In this document: in pieces, positions 1-8,430 of the stretch | How the letters are laid out: each line of letters opens with the position of its first letter | How positions within the stretch are numbered: the stretch's first letter is position 1 | Source: Microbacterium saperdae | GTDB taxonomy: Bacteria; Actinomycetota; Actinomycetes; Actinomycetales; Microbacteriaceae | Length of the DNA stretch: 64,000 nt | Direction: 5' to 3' | Assembly: GCF_006716345.1 (NCBI RefSeq) | Contig: NZ_VFOX01000001.1 | Location: 992,001-1,056,000 of the forward strand | Position numbers and translations under genes: made by a program | Notes under the pieces: generated by a model | Databases searched by the model: none | Seen by the model: the letters and a program-made list of their open reading frames with translations, nothing else | Told to the model about the DNA's origin: nothing

Positions 1-156
1 GACACGGCCAAGCAGGGAGTCGCGATGGCCGGCTTCGAGATGGCGCGGACGATCGAGCCCGGATTCGTCGGCATCGGCACGGACAAGTTCGCGCTCCCGG
101 TCGTCCGCATCGACTACGGCATGGGGTTGGACGCGCTGGTCTCCCGCATCGGCTGA
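1..156 (+). CDS. C-terminal end of an unidentified protein (partial)
   Basis: The first frame is open from base 1 to a TGA at 154-156 and gives the last 51 residues of a protein whose start lies before the window. The piece contains a Gly-rich stretch (GFVGIGTDKFALP) and ends VSRIG. I do not recognise the family from this fragment. It runs in the same direction as the PfkB kinase that follows after 28 bases, so the two may be co-transcribed, possibly in sugar or nucleoside metabolism; that is only inferred from the neighbour. Confidence 0.6.
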   Translation, partial: DTAKQGVAMAGFEMARTIEPGFVGIGTDKFALPVVRIDYGMGLDALVSRIG

Positions 157-184
157 GGCCGCCGGACGCGGCAGGATGGTGTTC

Positions 185-1045
185 ATGTCCGACGCCTCCG
201 TGTTCATCGCCGGCCCTGCGTCGTGGAACCAGATCGTGGTGCTCGATCGGCTTCCCGACCCGGTTCCTCACATGCAGTTCGCCCAGGCGTCGTGGGAGAC
301 GGTCGGCGGCACGAGCGCCGGCAAGGCGCTGAGCCTCCGCGGGCTCGGGCGGGCGGCGCTCCTCCACGCCGCGGCGGGCGAGGACGATGCGGGAGGGCGC
401 GTGCGTGCCGCCTTGGACGCGGCCGGTGTCCCCGTGCGGTGGGCAGACAGCGCGGAGACCGAGCGTCACCTCAACCTGATGACCGGGCAGGGTGCTCGTG
501 TCTCGCTGTACCTCTCGTCACCGGCGGCTCAGTCGGATGGCGAGGATTCGGCGATCGCGGCGGCGATGAACGCGTCCGCGGTGATCGTGCTGGATCTGGC
601 GGCCGAGCCCCTGCGGCTCCTTCCGCTCGCGCAGGCGACCGGGCGCCCGATCTGGGTGGACGTGCACGACTACGACGGTACGGCCGAGTTCCACCGCCCC
701 TTCCTCGCTGCGGCCGACGTCATCTTCTGCAACGCCGATCGGCTCGATGATCCACTCGCCTTCCTGCACGGCTGCATCGACGCGGGAGCGTCGCTCGCGG
801 TCTGCACGCTCGGCGCGGACGGCGCTGTCGCCGTCGACGCGCACGGTGGGGAGCATCGTGTGGCCGCCGTCCCCGTCGAGGTCGTCGATACCAACGGTGC
901 GGGAGATGCGTTCTTCGCCGGCGTGCTCGATGCGCGGCTGTCCGGTGAGCCGGTCACGGCCGCGCTCGAAGCCGGTGCACGGGCGGCATCCGTCGTGCTC
1001 CGGAGCCGGCACCTGCACCCTCTGCTCGATCCGGTTCTCGGCTGA
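185..1045 (+). CDS. PfkB-family carbohydrate kinase
   Basis: A 286-residue protein of the ribokinase/PfkB family, which transfers the gamma phosphate of ATP to a hydroxyl of a sugar or nucleoside in the cytoplasm. The C-terminal PfkB signature DTNGAGDAFFAGVL is clear, with the conserved GAGD anion hole and catalytic Asp. The N-terminal half, which sets the substrate, is not diagnostic, so ribose, fructose, nucleosides or others are all possible. An upstream ATG exists at 176, but its purine-rich stretch touches the start codon; ATG 185 has AGGA at a normal distance and also a weak -10-like CAGGAT seven bases upstream. The family is firm, the substrate unknown. Confidence 0.85.
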   Translation: MSDASVFIAGPASWNQIVVLDRLPDPVPHMQFAQASWETVGGTSAGKALSLRGLGRAALLHAAAGEDDAGGRVRAALDAAGVPVRWADSAETERHLNLMTGQGARVSLYLSSPAAQSDGEDSAIAAAMNASAVIVLDLAAEPLRLLPLAQATGRPIWVDVHDYDGTAEFHRPFLAAADVIFCNADRLDDPLAFLHGCIDAGASLAVCTLGADGAVAVDAHGGEHRVAAVPVEVVDTNGAGDAFFAGVLDARLSGEPVTAALEAGARAASVVLRSRHLHPLLDPVLG

Positions 1046-1079
1046 GGGTTCTGTGCCGGGGCTGCTCGGCTGAGAAGCG

Positions 1080-1832
1080 TCAGCGTCCGGCGAGCGACTC
1101 CTGAGCGAAGGCGTCGACCAGCGCGGTCACGGTCTGGTGCATCTCCTCGTCGGAGATCGTGGGCGTGCCGTCTCCGGCCTGCGGCCCGTAGTCCCCGAAA
1201 GACGCGTGGGAGGCGCCGGGGATCTCGACGAGCTCGGCGTCGGCCGGCAGCAGGTGACGGGCGTCGGCGATCTTCTCCGGAGTCGACAATCCGTCCTCGG
1301 AACCGGCGATGCTCAGCACCGCGAGATCGGTGTCCGACACGTCCGTGGCGCAGTACGAGCCGAACAAGAGCAGGGCGTCGGCGTCGGCGGCGAGCTGGCA
1401 TGCGCGGACACCGCCGAGGGAGTGCCCGCCGACCGCCCACGTGTCGATGTCCGGTGCCGCCGAGGTGAAGGAATCGAGGCCTCGCAGGTCGAAGAACGCG
1501 AGGTTCAGCCAGGGGCGGGTGATCACGACGGTCATGCCGTCTTCGGCGAGACCCTGCAGGATCGCCGCGTACGCCCAGGGATCGACCTTCGCGCCGGGGA
1601 TGAAGACGACGCCGATCTCGGAGTCCCCGTCTGCCGGCGCGAGCACGATCCCCTCGGGGGCATCCGTGACGGTGATGTCCGGGTTCTCCCGCACGGTCGC
1701 GAGCGGCTCCGGTTCCGCAGCCATCACGCCGACCTGGCTCCACACCAGGATGCCGCCGATGCCGAGCACCAGCACGACGGCGATGCTCCCCAGGATCCAG
1801 CGGAGTACTCGGCGGCCGCGCTTCTTCTGCAT
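1080..1832 (-). CDS. membrane-anchored alpha/beta hydrolase
   Basis: A 250-residue alpha/beta hydrolase (dienelactone hydrolase-like). One membrane segment spans about residues 9-31 after a basic start (MQKKRGRR), so the enzyme is probably tethered with its catalytic domain outside. The nucleophile elbow GHSLGG gives Ser138; Asp180 (GSEDG) and His209 (GASHASFGD) complete a plausible triad. The substrate cannot be read. It follows the epimerase gene by 9 bases on the same strand but has its own likely promoter: TAATCT at 1844-1839 lies six bases before the ATG and includes the TAA stop of the epimerase. It may therefore be expressed both by read-through and as a leaderless message. Confidence 0.85.
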   Translation of the reverse strand: MQKKRGRRVLRWILGSIAVVLVLGIGGILVWSQVGVMAAEPEPLATVRENPDITVTDAPEGIVLAPADGDSEIGVVFIPGAKVDPWAYAAILQGLAEDGMTVVITRPWLNLAFFDLRGLDSFTSAAPDIDTWAVGGHSLGGVRACQLAADADALLLFGSYCATDVSDTDLAVLSIAGSEDGLSTPEKIADARHLLPADAELVEIPGASHASFGDYGPQAGDGTPTISDEEMHQTVTALVDAFAQESLAGR

Positions 1833-1838
1833 GGTTCC

Positions 1839-1844
1839 AGATTA
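1839..1844 (-). promoter_or_regulatory. -10 element of leaderless hydrolase gene
   Basis: On the minus strand TAATCT is followed by GGAACC and then the ATG of the hydrolase. The first three bases are the TAA stop codon of the preceding epimerase gene. This is a sequence reading; transcription is not shown. Confidence 0.5.
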
Positions 1845-2801
1845 TGTGGTCGGTGCGGTGGTGACGCCGGGGTGCGTGGCCAGGTAGGCCTCGAACGCCT
1901 GACGGCTCGTGAAGTGCGGGGTGTAGCCGAAGCGCTCCTTCAGGCGCCTGTTGGCGAGCACCGGCCGGTAGCGCAGGAACGGGACCTTCTCGGGGCCGTG
2001 GACGGTCAGTCGCAATGCCCGACCGACGCGGAGCGCCGCGGACAGCACGCCGGCCGGGATCGTCACGGTCGGTTTGCCCAGTCTGCGGGCGATCTCGGTG
2101 ACGGTCATCCGTCCGTCGCCGGCGACGTTGTAGATCCCCGCAGGGCCGTCTGTCGCGGCGCGCGCCATCGCGGCAGCGACGTCGTCGACCCAGACGAACA
2201 CGAAGGGGGACTCGGAGCCGGTGAGGCGCAGGATGCGTCTGCCGTCCCACAGCGCGGTGATCTGGTTCTGGACGGTCGGACCGAGGATCGTGCCGATGCG
2301 GAAGATCACCTGCTCCAGGGCGGGATGCGTCTCCCGGTGACCGGCCAGCATCTCCTCGACGAGCCGCTTGTGTCGCGAGTACGGGAAGGCGTCGTTGCCG
2401 CGCAGCGGCTGATCCTCGTCGATCCACTCCGGGTTGTCGCGGTGGTACCCGTACGCGGCCCCTGAGCTGGAGACCACGATCCGGCGCACTCCGGTCTCGA
2501 CACATGCCGCGAGCACGTGCGTGCTGCCGGTGACATCCACCCGATACTCCAGATCGACATCGCGCCCCGGATTGACGATCGCGGCGAGGTGCACGACCGT
2601 GTCGATGCGGTGGGTGCGCAGCAGGGGAGCGAGTGCGTCCGGATCCGTCACGTCGAGGAGGACCTCCACGACTCCCGTGCGCGGCGGCCCTGTGCGCAGG
2701 TCTGCCGAGACGATCAGATCGACGTCGTCGCGCGCCGCCAGTGCTGCGGCGACGTGCGTGCCGAGAAAGCCGCCGCCGCCCGTGATCAGCACCCGCGTCA
2801 C
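1842..2801 (-). CDS. NAD-dependent epimerase/dehydratase (extended SDR)
   Basis: A 319-residue extended short-chain dehydrogenase. The Rossmann loop GGGGFLG lies at residues 8-14, the catalytic residues are Ser113 (SSSGAAYG) and Tyr141/Lys145 (YSRHK). Such enzymes act on nucleotide sugars or on 3-hydroxysteroid or dihydroflavonol-like substrates using NAD(P). The GTG start is chosen because it overlaps the stop of the upstream transporter in GTGA and because the Rossmann motif begins directly after it; the open frame continues far upstream but antisense to other genes. Co-transcription with a BASS transporter and an FMO-type monooxygenase suggests redox processing of a small hydrophobic compound, which is inference. 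Confidence 0.85.
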   Translation of the reverse strand: MTRVLITGGGGFLGTHVAAALAARDDVDLIVSADLRTGPPRTGVVEVLLDVTDPDALAPLLRTHRIDTVVHLAAIVNPGRDVDLEYRVDVTGSTHVLAACVETGVRRIVVSSSGAAYGYHRDNPEWIDEDQPLRGNDAFPYSRHKRLVEEMLAGHRETHPALEQVIFRIGTILGPTVQNQITALWDGRRILRLTGSESPFVFVWVDDVAAAMARAATDGPAGIYNVAGDGRMTVTEIARRLGKPTVTIPAGVLSAALRVGRALRLTVHGPEKVPFLRYRPVLANRRLKERFGYTPHFTSRQAFEAYLATHPGVTTAPTT

Positions 2802-3751
2802 GACGCGGTCTCCAGCGCGGTGCGACCGGTGGCATCGCCGGATGCGGATCCGGTGCGCCTCTTGGTGTGCCGCGCCCAGAGGCCCGCCAGGATGAGACCG
2901 GCCACGATGTCCCAGATGCCCCACCATCCGGCGACGATCGCCATCCCGCCGAGGCCGTCGAAGAACAGGAAGACCAGGCCGAGGCCGAGCCCGGCATTGC
3001 GGATGCCGACCTCGAAGGTCATCGCCTTGCGCTCTCGCGTGCCCAGGCCACCGACCACCGCCGTGCCGTAGCCGAGCGCGAGCGCCACCGCATCGTGCAC
3101 GGTCACGACCAGCACGATGATGCCGAGCACCTGGATGAACACCGCCCAGTTGCCGACCAGGGCCGCCACGATGAAGGCGAGCAACGCGATCAGGCTGAAC
3201 CACTTCACGAACGGCTGCACCCGCCGGGTGAGTGCGGGCGCCTGAGCGCGCAGCAGCAGACCGAGCGCGAACGGGAGGCCGACGATGAGCAGGATCTCCA
3301 GCAGCATCTTCCACGGGTCCAGCGCGACCTCGCGGAGAAGGTGGCGTGCGGTCGGATGCAGCGAACCCCAGAAGGTGATGCTCAACGGCATCGCGACGAT
3401 GTAGACCAGATTGCCCACCGCGGTCAGGGACACCGACAGGGCGACGTTGCCACCCGCACGATGCGTGAGCACCTGCGAGATGTTCCCGGGCGGGCAGCAG
3501 GCCACCAGGATCATCCCGAGCGCCATCGAGGCGGACACCGGCAGCACGAGGGTGAGCAGGAAGGTGGCGATCGGCAGCAGCAGAAGCTGCGCGAGGATCG
3601 CGATCACGAACGGCTTCGGGTGCTTCGCGACGACCTTGAAGTCCGAGGGCGAGGTGTCCAGCGCGATGCCGAACATGATCAGGCCCAGCACCACGTTCAG
3701 GATCGTCAGCGTGCCGGGGGTGAAGCTGAGCACCACATCGTCGACGTTCAT
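2798..3751 (-). CDS. bile acid:sodium symporter (BASS) family transporter
   Basis: A 317-residue integral membrane protein with about nine to ten hydrophobic helices and the family's helix-breaking motifs, such as CCPPGNISQ near residue 85 and EVGIRNAGLGLGL in the C-terminal half. BASS proteins carry organic anions (bile acids, pantoate, keto acids) with sodium. The ATG at 3751 overlaps the TGA of the monooxygenase by four bases, and its own stop overlaps the start of the epimerase by four bases, so the three genes are probably translated in a coupled way. The substrate cannot be read. A second, different BASS-type transporter sits at the far end of the window. Confidence 0.85.
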   Translation of the reverse strand: MNVDDVVLSFTPGTLTILNVVLGLIMFGIALDTSPSDFKVVAKHPKPFVIAILAQLLLLPIATFLLTLVLPVSASMALGMILVACCPPGNISQVLTHRAGGNVALSVSLTAVGNLVYIVAMPLSITFWGSLHPTARHLLREVALDPWKMLLEILLIVGLPFALGLLLRAQAPALTRRVQPFVKWFSLIALLAFIVAALVGNWAVFIQVLGIIVLVVTVHDAVALALGYGTAVVGGLGTRERKAMTFEVGIRNAGLGLGLVFLFFDGLGGMAIVAGWWGIWDIVAGLILAGLWARHTKRRTGSASGDATGRTALETAS

Positions 3752-5040
3752 GCGCCCGCCTCCAGCTCCTGCTTCGCGTGCCTGACCGCGCCGCGATACG
3801 CATCCTTGTTCACGTAGTACGCCATACGGTCGAGCCCGAGGTAGTGATAGCCGCCGGTGAGGTCCGGCCACGGGGCGCCGGTCACGCGGGTGCGGAACCG
3901 CGCGGCGGTATCCGGGTCCCGCTCGACGGCGCGCAGGTAGGACGCCAGCAGGTCGGCCTGCTCGTAGCGGCCCTGCCACCCGATGCCCGATGCCTCGATC
4001 ATGCCCATGACGTAGAGGCCGTTGAACGAGGCGGGGAACATGTTGAGGAACAGGCGGGGCGCCGCTCCCCGCCACTGCAGGTGGGCCCGATCGACGAACG
4101 GGTAGTCGAGGGTGTATCCGGTGGCGAGCAGCACCAGGTCGTAGTCGTCGGATGTGCCGTCGCGGAAGTGCACCGTGTCGCCGTCGAAGCGCTCGACATC
4201 GGCCCGGATCCGCAGATCACCCTGGCCGAGATGGTTCAGGATCAGGGTGTTCACGATCGGGTGTGATTCGTAGATCCGGTAGTCGGGCTTCGGGAAGCCG
4301 AATCGCACCGGATCGCCGGTGAAGGCGCGGAGGACCCGACTGTCCAGCGCCTGCTTGAGCCGAGCGGGCAACGGCTTCCCCTGGTTCAGGGTGTCACTGG
4401 GCTTGCCGAACAGGTAGCGGGGGACGAAGTAGTACCCGCGGCGCACACTCATGTCGATCGAGGCGGCATGGTGCACGGCGTCCACGGCGATATCGCAGCC
4501 GGAGTTGCCGGCGCCGATCAGCAGCACGCGCTTGCCGGTGAGCTGCGCGGGGGATTTGTAGGCGCTGGTGTGTCGCAGCTCGCCCGTGAAGGTGCCGGGG
4601 AAGGACGGGATGTTCGGCTCGGCGAGTGTGCCGTTCGCGAGCACGACACCGGCGTACCAGTGCGTCTGCTCGCCGTCCGGGCCCGCCGCGGTGAGATCCC
4701 ACCCGCCGTCACGTGGCTCGAGGCGGCTCACGCGGGTGTCGAACCGGAAGAGCGGGCGCAGATCGAAGTGCGCGGCGTAGTCGCGGAAGTACTCGTGCAG
4801 CACCCGGTGGCCGGGGTAGTCGACCTCGGAGCGCATCGGGAAGTCCGTGAACTCCGTCGTCGTGCGCGAGGAGATCAGGTGTGCGGACTCGTACATGGTG
4901 CTGCGCGGATTCGAGATGTCCCAGAGGCCGCCGACGTCGTGCGAAGCCTCGTAGCCGTCGACGCCGATACCGCGCTTCTGCAGTGCCCTGGCGGCCGCGA
5001 GACCGGAAGGCCCCGCGCCGATGACGGCGTATCTGTTCAT
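3748..5040 (-). CDS. FMO-type flavin-containing monooxygenase
   Basis: A 430-residue two-dinucleotide-binding flavoprotein. The FAD loop GAGPSG is at residues 8-13 and the NADPH loop GAGNSG at 176-181. Between them, residues 151-162 match the FMO/Baeyer-Villiger identifying pattern F-x-G-x3-H-x3-Y-K (F151, H157, Y161, K162), and LATGYTLDYPF matches the ATG motif. Such enzymes insert one oxygen atom from O2 into N, S or carbonyl groups with NADPH. ATG 5040 is preferred over an upstream start because the FAD motif begins at once and a GGGAG ribosome site lies before it. It heads the operon with the BASS transporter and the epimerase. Confidence 0.88.
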   Translation of the reverse strand: MNRYAVIGAGPSGLAAARALQKRGIGVDGYEASHDVGGLWDISNPRSTMYESAHLISSRTTTEFTDFPMRSEVDYPGHRVLHEYFRDYAAHFDLRPLFRFDTRVSRLEPRDGGWDLTAAGPDGEQTHWYAGVVLANGTLAEPNIPSFPGTFTGELRHTSAYKSPAQLTGKRVLLIGAGNSGCDIAVDAVHHAASIDMSVRRGYYFVPRYLFGKPSDTLNQGKPLPARLKQALDSRVLRAFTGDPVRFGFPKPDYRIYESHPIVNTLILNHLGQGDLRIRADVERFDGDTVHFRDGTSDDYDLVLLATGYTLDYPFVDRAHLQWRGAAPRLFLNMFPASFNGLYVMGMIEASGIGWQGRYEQADLLASYLRAVERDPDTAARFRTRVTGAPWPDLTGGYHYLGLDRMAYYVNKDAYRGAVRHAKQELEAGA

Positions 5041-5091
5041 GCAACTCCCGCACGTCGTTGTGCTCGAAATGTCCCCGCGCGCCGCACGCGA

Positions 5092-5130
5092 CGCGCCCCC
5101 GCCCACCGATCGTATCGGGTGGCGGGGCGC
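5092..5130 (-). terminator. terminator after the mannitol operon
   Basis: A GC-rich hairpin lies between the mtlD stop and the monooxygenase start. The arms 5098-5110 and 5114-5126 pair with two central mismatches around a three-base loop, and further C/G runs extend the stem outward. It probably ends mtlD transcripts and isolates the monooxygenase operon. Confidence 0.6.
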
Positions 5131-5146
5131 GGCAGAGCGTGGCGGG

Positions 5147-6304
5147 TCAGTCGACTCCGATGTGCTCCTGACGGGCCTGCACGGCGTCGCGGATCGACGC
5201 GAAGAGCGGATGCTCGGGGTCGAGCCCGGTCGTGCGAGTGGTGAACGTCACGGCGTCGACGGTGCGCAACAGCTGCTGCAGTTCGACCGACTGCTCGTCC
5301 TCGGCGTCGTCGAATGCGAGGGCAGCCGCGATCGCCGCCACCAGCGCGTGCGAGGGGAATCCATGCTCTGCGGCCATGGCGGCGGGGCCGACGAAGCGCT
5401 CGTGGCGTGAGATCTTGCGCAACGGCTGACGCCCGACGCGTTGCACCGTGTCGACGAGTGCGGGGTTGCGGAAACGCTCCAGGATCGTCGCCCGGTACTC
5501 GGCCAGCTCGGCCGGGTCGAGGCCGTGTGCCGCGACCAGCACGGCAGAGGTCTCCTCCAACGCGGCGGTGACGTTCCCGGCGACCGTGTCGTCGGCGAGG
5601 GCATCCGAGATCCGCTCGATCCCGCGCTGCGCGCCGAAGTACGCCGCCGCGGCATGCCCCGTGTTCACGGTGAAGAGCTTGCGCTCGATGTAGGGGGCCA
5701 GGTTCTCGACGAAGTGCGCGCCGGGGATGTTCGGCAGCGTGCCGCCGAAGGCTCCGGACTCGATCGCCCACTCGAAGTAGGGCTCCACCGTGACGTCGAC
5801 ACCCGCTCCGGGCGCCTGGGCCGGAACGATGCGGTCGACCGCGGTGTTCGCGAACACCGCGCGGGCCAGGAGCACCTCGGCGTCGGCGCCTGCGGCGTTC
5901 TCGACCTCGGCACGCAGCAGATCGGTCGCGCCGATCGCGTTCTCGCACGCCATGACCTGCAGCGGAGCCGCATCGGGGGAGCGCCGGGTGAGACCCGCGA
6001 CGATCGTGGGAGCGACGAACCGCAGCACGGTCGGTCCGACCGCGGTGGTCACGACATCCGCCGTCGCGATCTCGGACGCCACGGCCTCGGGGTCGGTACG
6101 GCTGTTGATCGCACGGAACCCGGTGACCACGTGGTCGACGCCGCCCGGGCCTGCCTCGTGCACGGTGTAGGAGTCGGCCGCATCGATGGCATCCACCAGG
6201 GCATCGGCGACGTCGGAGAACACGACCTCGTATCCGCCCTCGTGCAGCAGCAGGCCGACGAATCCACGGCCGATGTTGCCGGCGCCGAAGTGGACCGCCT
6301 TCAT
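5147..6304 (-). CDS. mtlD: mannitol-1-phosphate 5-dehydrogenase
   Basis: A 385-residue long-chain polyol dehydrogenase that oxidises mannitol 1-phosphate to fructose 6-phosphate with NAD+ in the cytoplasm. It starts [17 protein letters not shown], the characteristic NAD-binding start of MtlD. The length is typical of the family (about 380). Its ATG overlaps the stop of mtlF by one base, so the last step of mannitol uptake and oxidation is translationally coupled to the EIIA component. A hairpin terminator follows. Confidence 0.93.
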   Translation of the reverse strand: MKAVHFGAGNIGRGFVGLLLHEGGYEVVFSDVADALVDAIDAADSYTVHEAGPGGVDHVVTGFRAINSRTDPEAVASEIATADVVTTAVGPTVLRFVAPTIVAGLTRRSPDAAPLQVMACENAIGATDLLRAEVENAAGADAEVLLARAVFANTAVDRIVPAQAPGAGVDVTVEPYFEWAIESGAFGGTLPNIPGAHFVENLAPYIERKLFTVNTGHAAAAYFGAQRGIERISDALADDTVAGNVTAALEETSAVLVAAHGLDPAELAEYRATILERFRNPALVDTVQRVGRQPLRKISRHERFVGPAAMAAEHGFPSHALVAAIAAALAFDDAEDEQSVELQQLLRTVDAVTFTTRTTGLDPEHPLFASIRDAVQARQEHIGVD

Positions 6305-6735
6305 CAGTCGTTCACCGCCGACAGCAGCGCGAAGAGCTCTTCCGGCGTCTGCGCGGCGTTCAGCTTCGCGACGTCGTCGTCATCCGAGAACAGGATCGCG
6401 ATCTGCGAGAGGATCTCGAGGTGTTCGTCTCCGCGTCCCGCGATGCCGATCACGAAGGTCGCGGGTTCGCCCGCCCAGTCGACGCCGCCGTCGTAGCGGA
6501 CGACCGAGAGGGCGGAGGCGAGGATCGCGTCCTTGGTCTCGTTCGTGCCGTGGGGGATGGCCAGGCCGTTGCCCATGTACGTCGACACGGTCTCCTCGCG
6601 CTGACGCATCGCATCGACGTAGGCGGGGGTGACGGCACCGGCGGAGATCAGGATGTCGGTGGCCTCCTGCAGGGCTTGATCCTGCGTGGCGCTGCCGGAG
6701 TGGATGCGGACCTGGCTGAGGGTGAGAACGCTCAT
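6304..6735 (-). CDS. mtlF: mannitol PTS EIIA component
   Basis: A 143-residue EIIA of the fructose/mannitol class, which takes phosphate from HPr and passes it to the EIIB domain of MtlA. The phospho-acceptor is His62 in [11 protein letters not shown]. In this operon EIIA is a separate protein, as in many Gram-positives, whereas enteric MtlA carries it as a fused domain. The gene is separated from mtlA by 66 bases that hold a strong hairpin and a ribosome site (GAAAGGCAA), and overlaps mtlD by one base. Confidence 0.92.
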   Translation of the reverse strand: MSVLTLSQVRIHSGSATQDQALQEATDILISAGAVTPAYVDAMRQREETVSTYMGNGLAIPHGTNETKDAILASALSVVRYDGGVDWAGEPATFVIGIAGRGDEHLEILSQIAILFSDDDDVAKLNAAQTPEELFALLSAVND

Positions 6736-6761
6736 GGTGTGTTGCCTTTCTGGGAATGATG

Positions 6762-6795
6762 AGGCGGGGCGGATGCCATGGCACCCGCCCCGCCT
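6762..6795 (-). terminator. intergenic hairpin between mtlA and mtlF
   Basis: Arms 6762-6772 and 6785-6795 form a perfect 11-bp GC stem around a 12-base loop that can pair further. It sits just after the mtlA stop and before the mtlF ribosome site, with no clear T-run. It may be a partial terminator or an mRNA-stabilising or processing hairpin that sets different levels of MtlA and MtlF/MtlD. Confidence 0.55.
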
Positions 6796-6801
6796 GGTCT
6801 G

Positions 6802-8430
6802 TCACGCGTCGGAATCGCGCTGTGCGCGCACCATCTCGACGACCTCTTCGTACTTCGGAGAGTTCATGAAGTTGTCGACCGACACGTGGATCGAGTTCGG
6901 CGACTGTGCCTTCGCGCGATCCGTCAGCTGCTGCTGCGTGATCACGAGGTCGGCGGTGCCGTCGAGGTTGGCGATCGCCTGGTTGGTGACCGTGACCCCG
7001 TCGATCTCGGCCTTCTTGAACTTGTTGCGCAGCACGCTCGCGCCCATGGCGGACGAGCCCATGCCGGCGTCGCACGCGAACACGATGTTCGAGATGCGGC
7101 GGTCGGTGGCCACGCTGCCCGCGGCACCCGCTGCGGCAGCGGCACCGGACGAGGTGCGCAGCGCATCCATGGCGGCCGAGGACTTGCCCTTGTTCGCCTC
7201 GGTCTGCGCGATCGCGGCGCCGAACGCGTCACCCTCGGCCTCGAGGTCACGCCTGCGCGAAGCCCGCAGGATGACGCCCGTGATGAGGAACGTCACGACG
7301 GCGGCGATGACGACCGACAGGTAGACGGTCAGCAGGTTGCCGACGCCCGGACCGATGGCGGCCGCTGTCACGGCGATGATGCTTCCCGGAGCGGCAGGGA
7401 AAGCCAGGCCGCCGCCGAGGACCATGTTCGTGGTGACGCCGGCTGCGCCACCCGCGATCAGCGCGAGGATGGTGGTCGGCTTGCTCAGGGCGTACGGGAA
7501 GTAGATCTCGTGGATGCCACCCAGGAACTGGATGATCGCTGCGCCGGGCGCGGACGCCTTGGCTGCGCCCACACCGAAGAACGTGAACGCGAGGAGCAGG
7601 CCGAGGCCCGGGCCGGGGTTCGCCTCGATGAGGAACAGGATCGACTTCCCGGTCTCGGCGGCCTGCTCGATGCCGAGCGGCGTGAACACGCCGTGGTTGA
7701 TGGCGTTGTTCAGGAACAGGACCTTCGCGGGCTCGACGATGATCGAGACGACGGGGAGCAGCTGCAACGAGACCAGCCAGTCGACGGCCGAGCCCAGCAC
7801 GGCGCTGATGCCGAGCATGACGGGGCCGAAGGCGAAGAAGCCCGCGATCGCGAGGAGCATGCCGAGGATTCCGGCTGAGAAGTTGTTCACCAGCATCTCG
7901 AAGCCGGGGCGGATCTTGCCGTCCCACAGCTTGTCCATCTGCTTGGTGATCCACGCGGCCAGCGGCCCCATGATCATCGCGCCGAGGAACATCGGGATGT
8001 TCGTGCCGACGATGACACCCACCGTGGCGATCGTCGCCACGACGCCGCCGCGCTCGCCGTAGACCATGCGGCCGGCGGTGTTGGCGATCAGCAGCGGAAG
8101 CAGGTAGGTGACCATCGGACCGACCAGGCCGACGTAGGCGAGGATGTTCCCGTCGGCGGTCTCGGCCACCGTCGTCATGGCACCCTGCCAGCCGATGATG
8201 GACGAATCGCCGCCGCCGCCGATGATCTCGGCGACACCGGCCCAATGCCAGCCCTTGAAGGGGGTCTCGGCGCCGAAGAATCCCTTGGGGATGAACAGCA
8301 TGGTGATGAAGCCCCACGCGATGAACGCCGCGATGTTGGGCATGATCATGCCGGACAGGAACGTGCCGAAGCGCTGCACGCCCGTTCGGAGTCCGCCCGG
8401 TTTCCGGGCGGCTGGTGACGTCGTCGTCAT
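6802..8430 (-). CDS. mtlA: mannitol PTS permease, EIICB
   Basis: A 542-residue fusion of the membrane EIIC domain (about residues 15-350, many hydrophobic helices) and a cytoplasmic EIIB domain (about 445-540). It imports mannitol and phosphorylates it to mannitol 1-phosphate. The EIIB phosphocysteine is Cys453 in FACDAGMGSSAMG, the exact MtlA-type loop. A low-complexity Ala/Gly/Ser linker (about 410-440) joins the domains. EIIA is absent from this chain and supplied by mtlF. The ATG overlaps the stop of the enzyme I gene by four bases, an unusual arrangement that ties the specific permease to the general PTS enzymes. Confidence 0.94.
   Translation of the reverse strand: MTTTSPAARKPGGLRTGVQRFGTFLSGMIMPNIAAFIAWGFITMLFIPKGFFGAETPFKGWHWAGVAEIIGGGGDSSIIGWQGAMTTVAETADGNILAYVGLVGPMVTYLLPLLIANTAGRMVYGERGGVVATIATVGVIVGTNIPMFLGAMIMGPLAAWITKQMDKLWDGKIRPGFEMLVNNFSAGILGMLLAIAGFFAFGPVMLGISAVLGSAVDWLVSLQLLPVVSIIVEPAKVLFLNNAINHGVFTPLGIEQAAETGKSILFLIEANPGPGLGLLLAFTFFGVGAAKASAPGAAIIQFLGGIHEIYFPYALSKPTTILALIAGGAAGVTTNMVLGGGLAFPAAPGSIIAVTAAAIGPGVGNLLTVYLSVVIAAVVTFLITGVILRASRRRDLEAEGDAFGAAIAQTEANKGKSSAAMDALRTSSGAAAAAGAAGSVATDRRISNIVFACDAGMGSSAMGASVLRNKFKKAEIDGVTVTNQAIANLDGTADLVITQQQLTDRAKAQSPNSIHVSVDNFMNSPKYEEVVEMVRAQRDSDA

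Noticed and set aside
670..2997. Open frame of 775 codons on the minus strand across the kinase, hydrolase and epimerase
   Set aside because: Its translation is Arg/Pro-rich and it is out of frame with three genes that have clear motifs.
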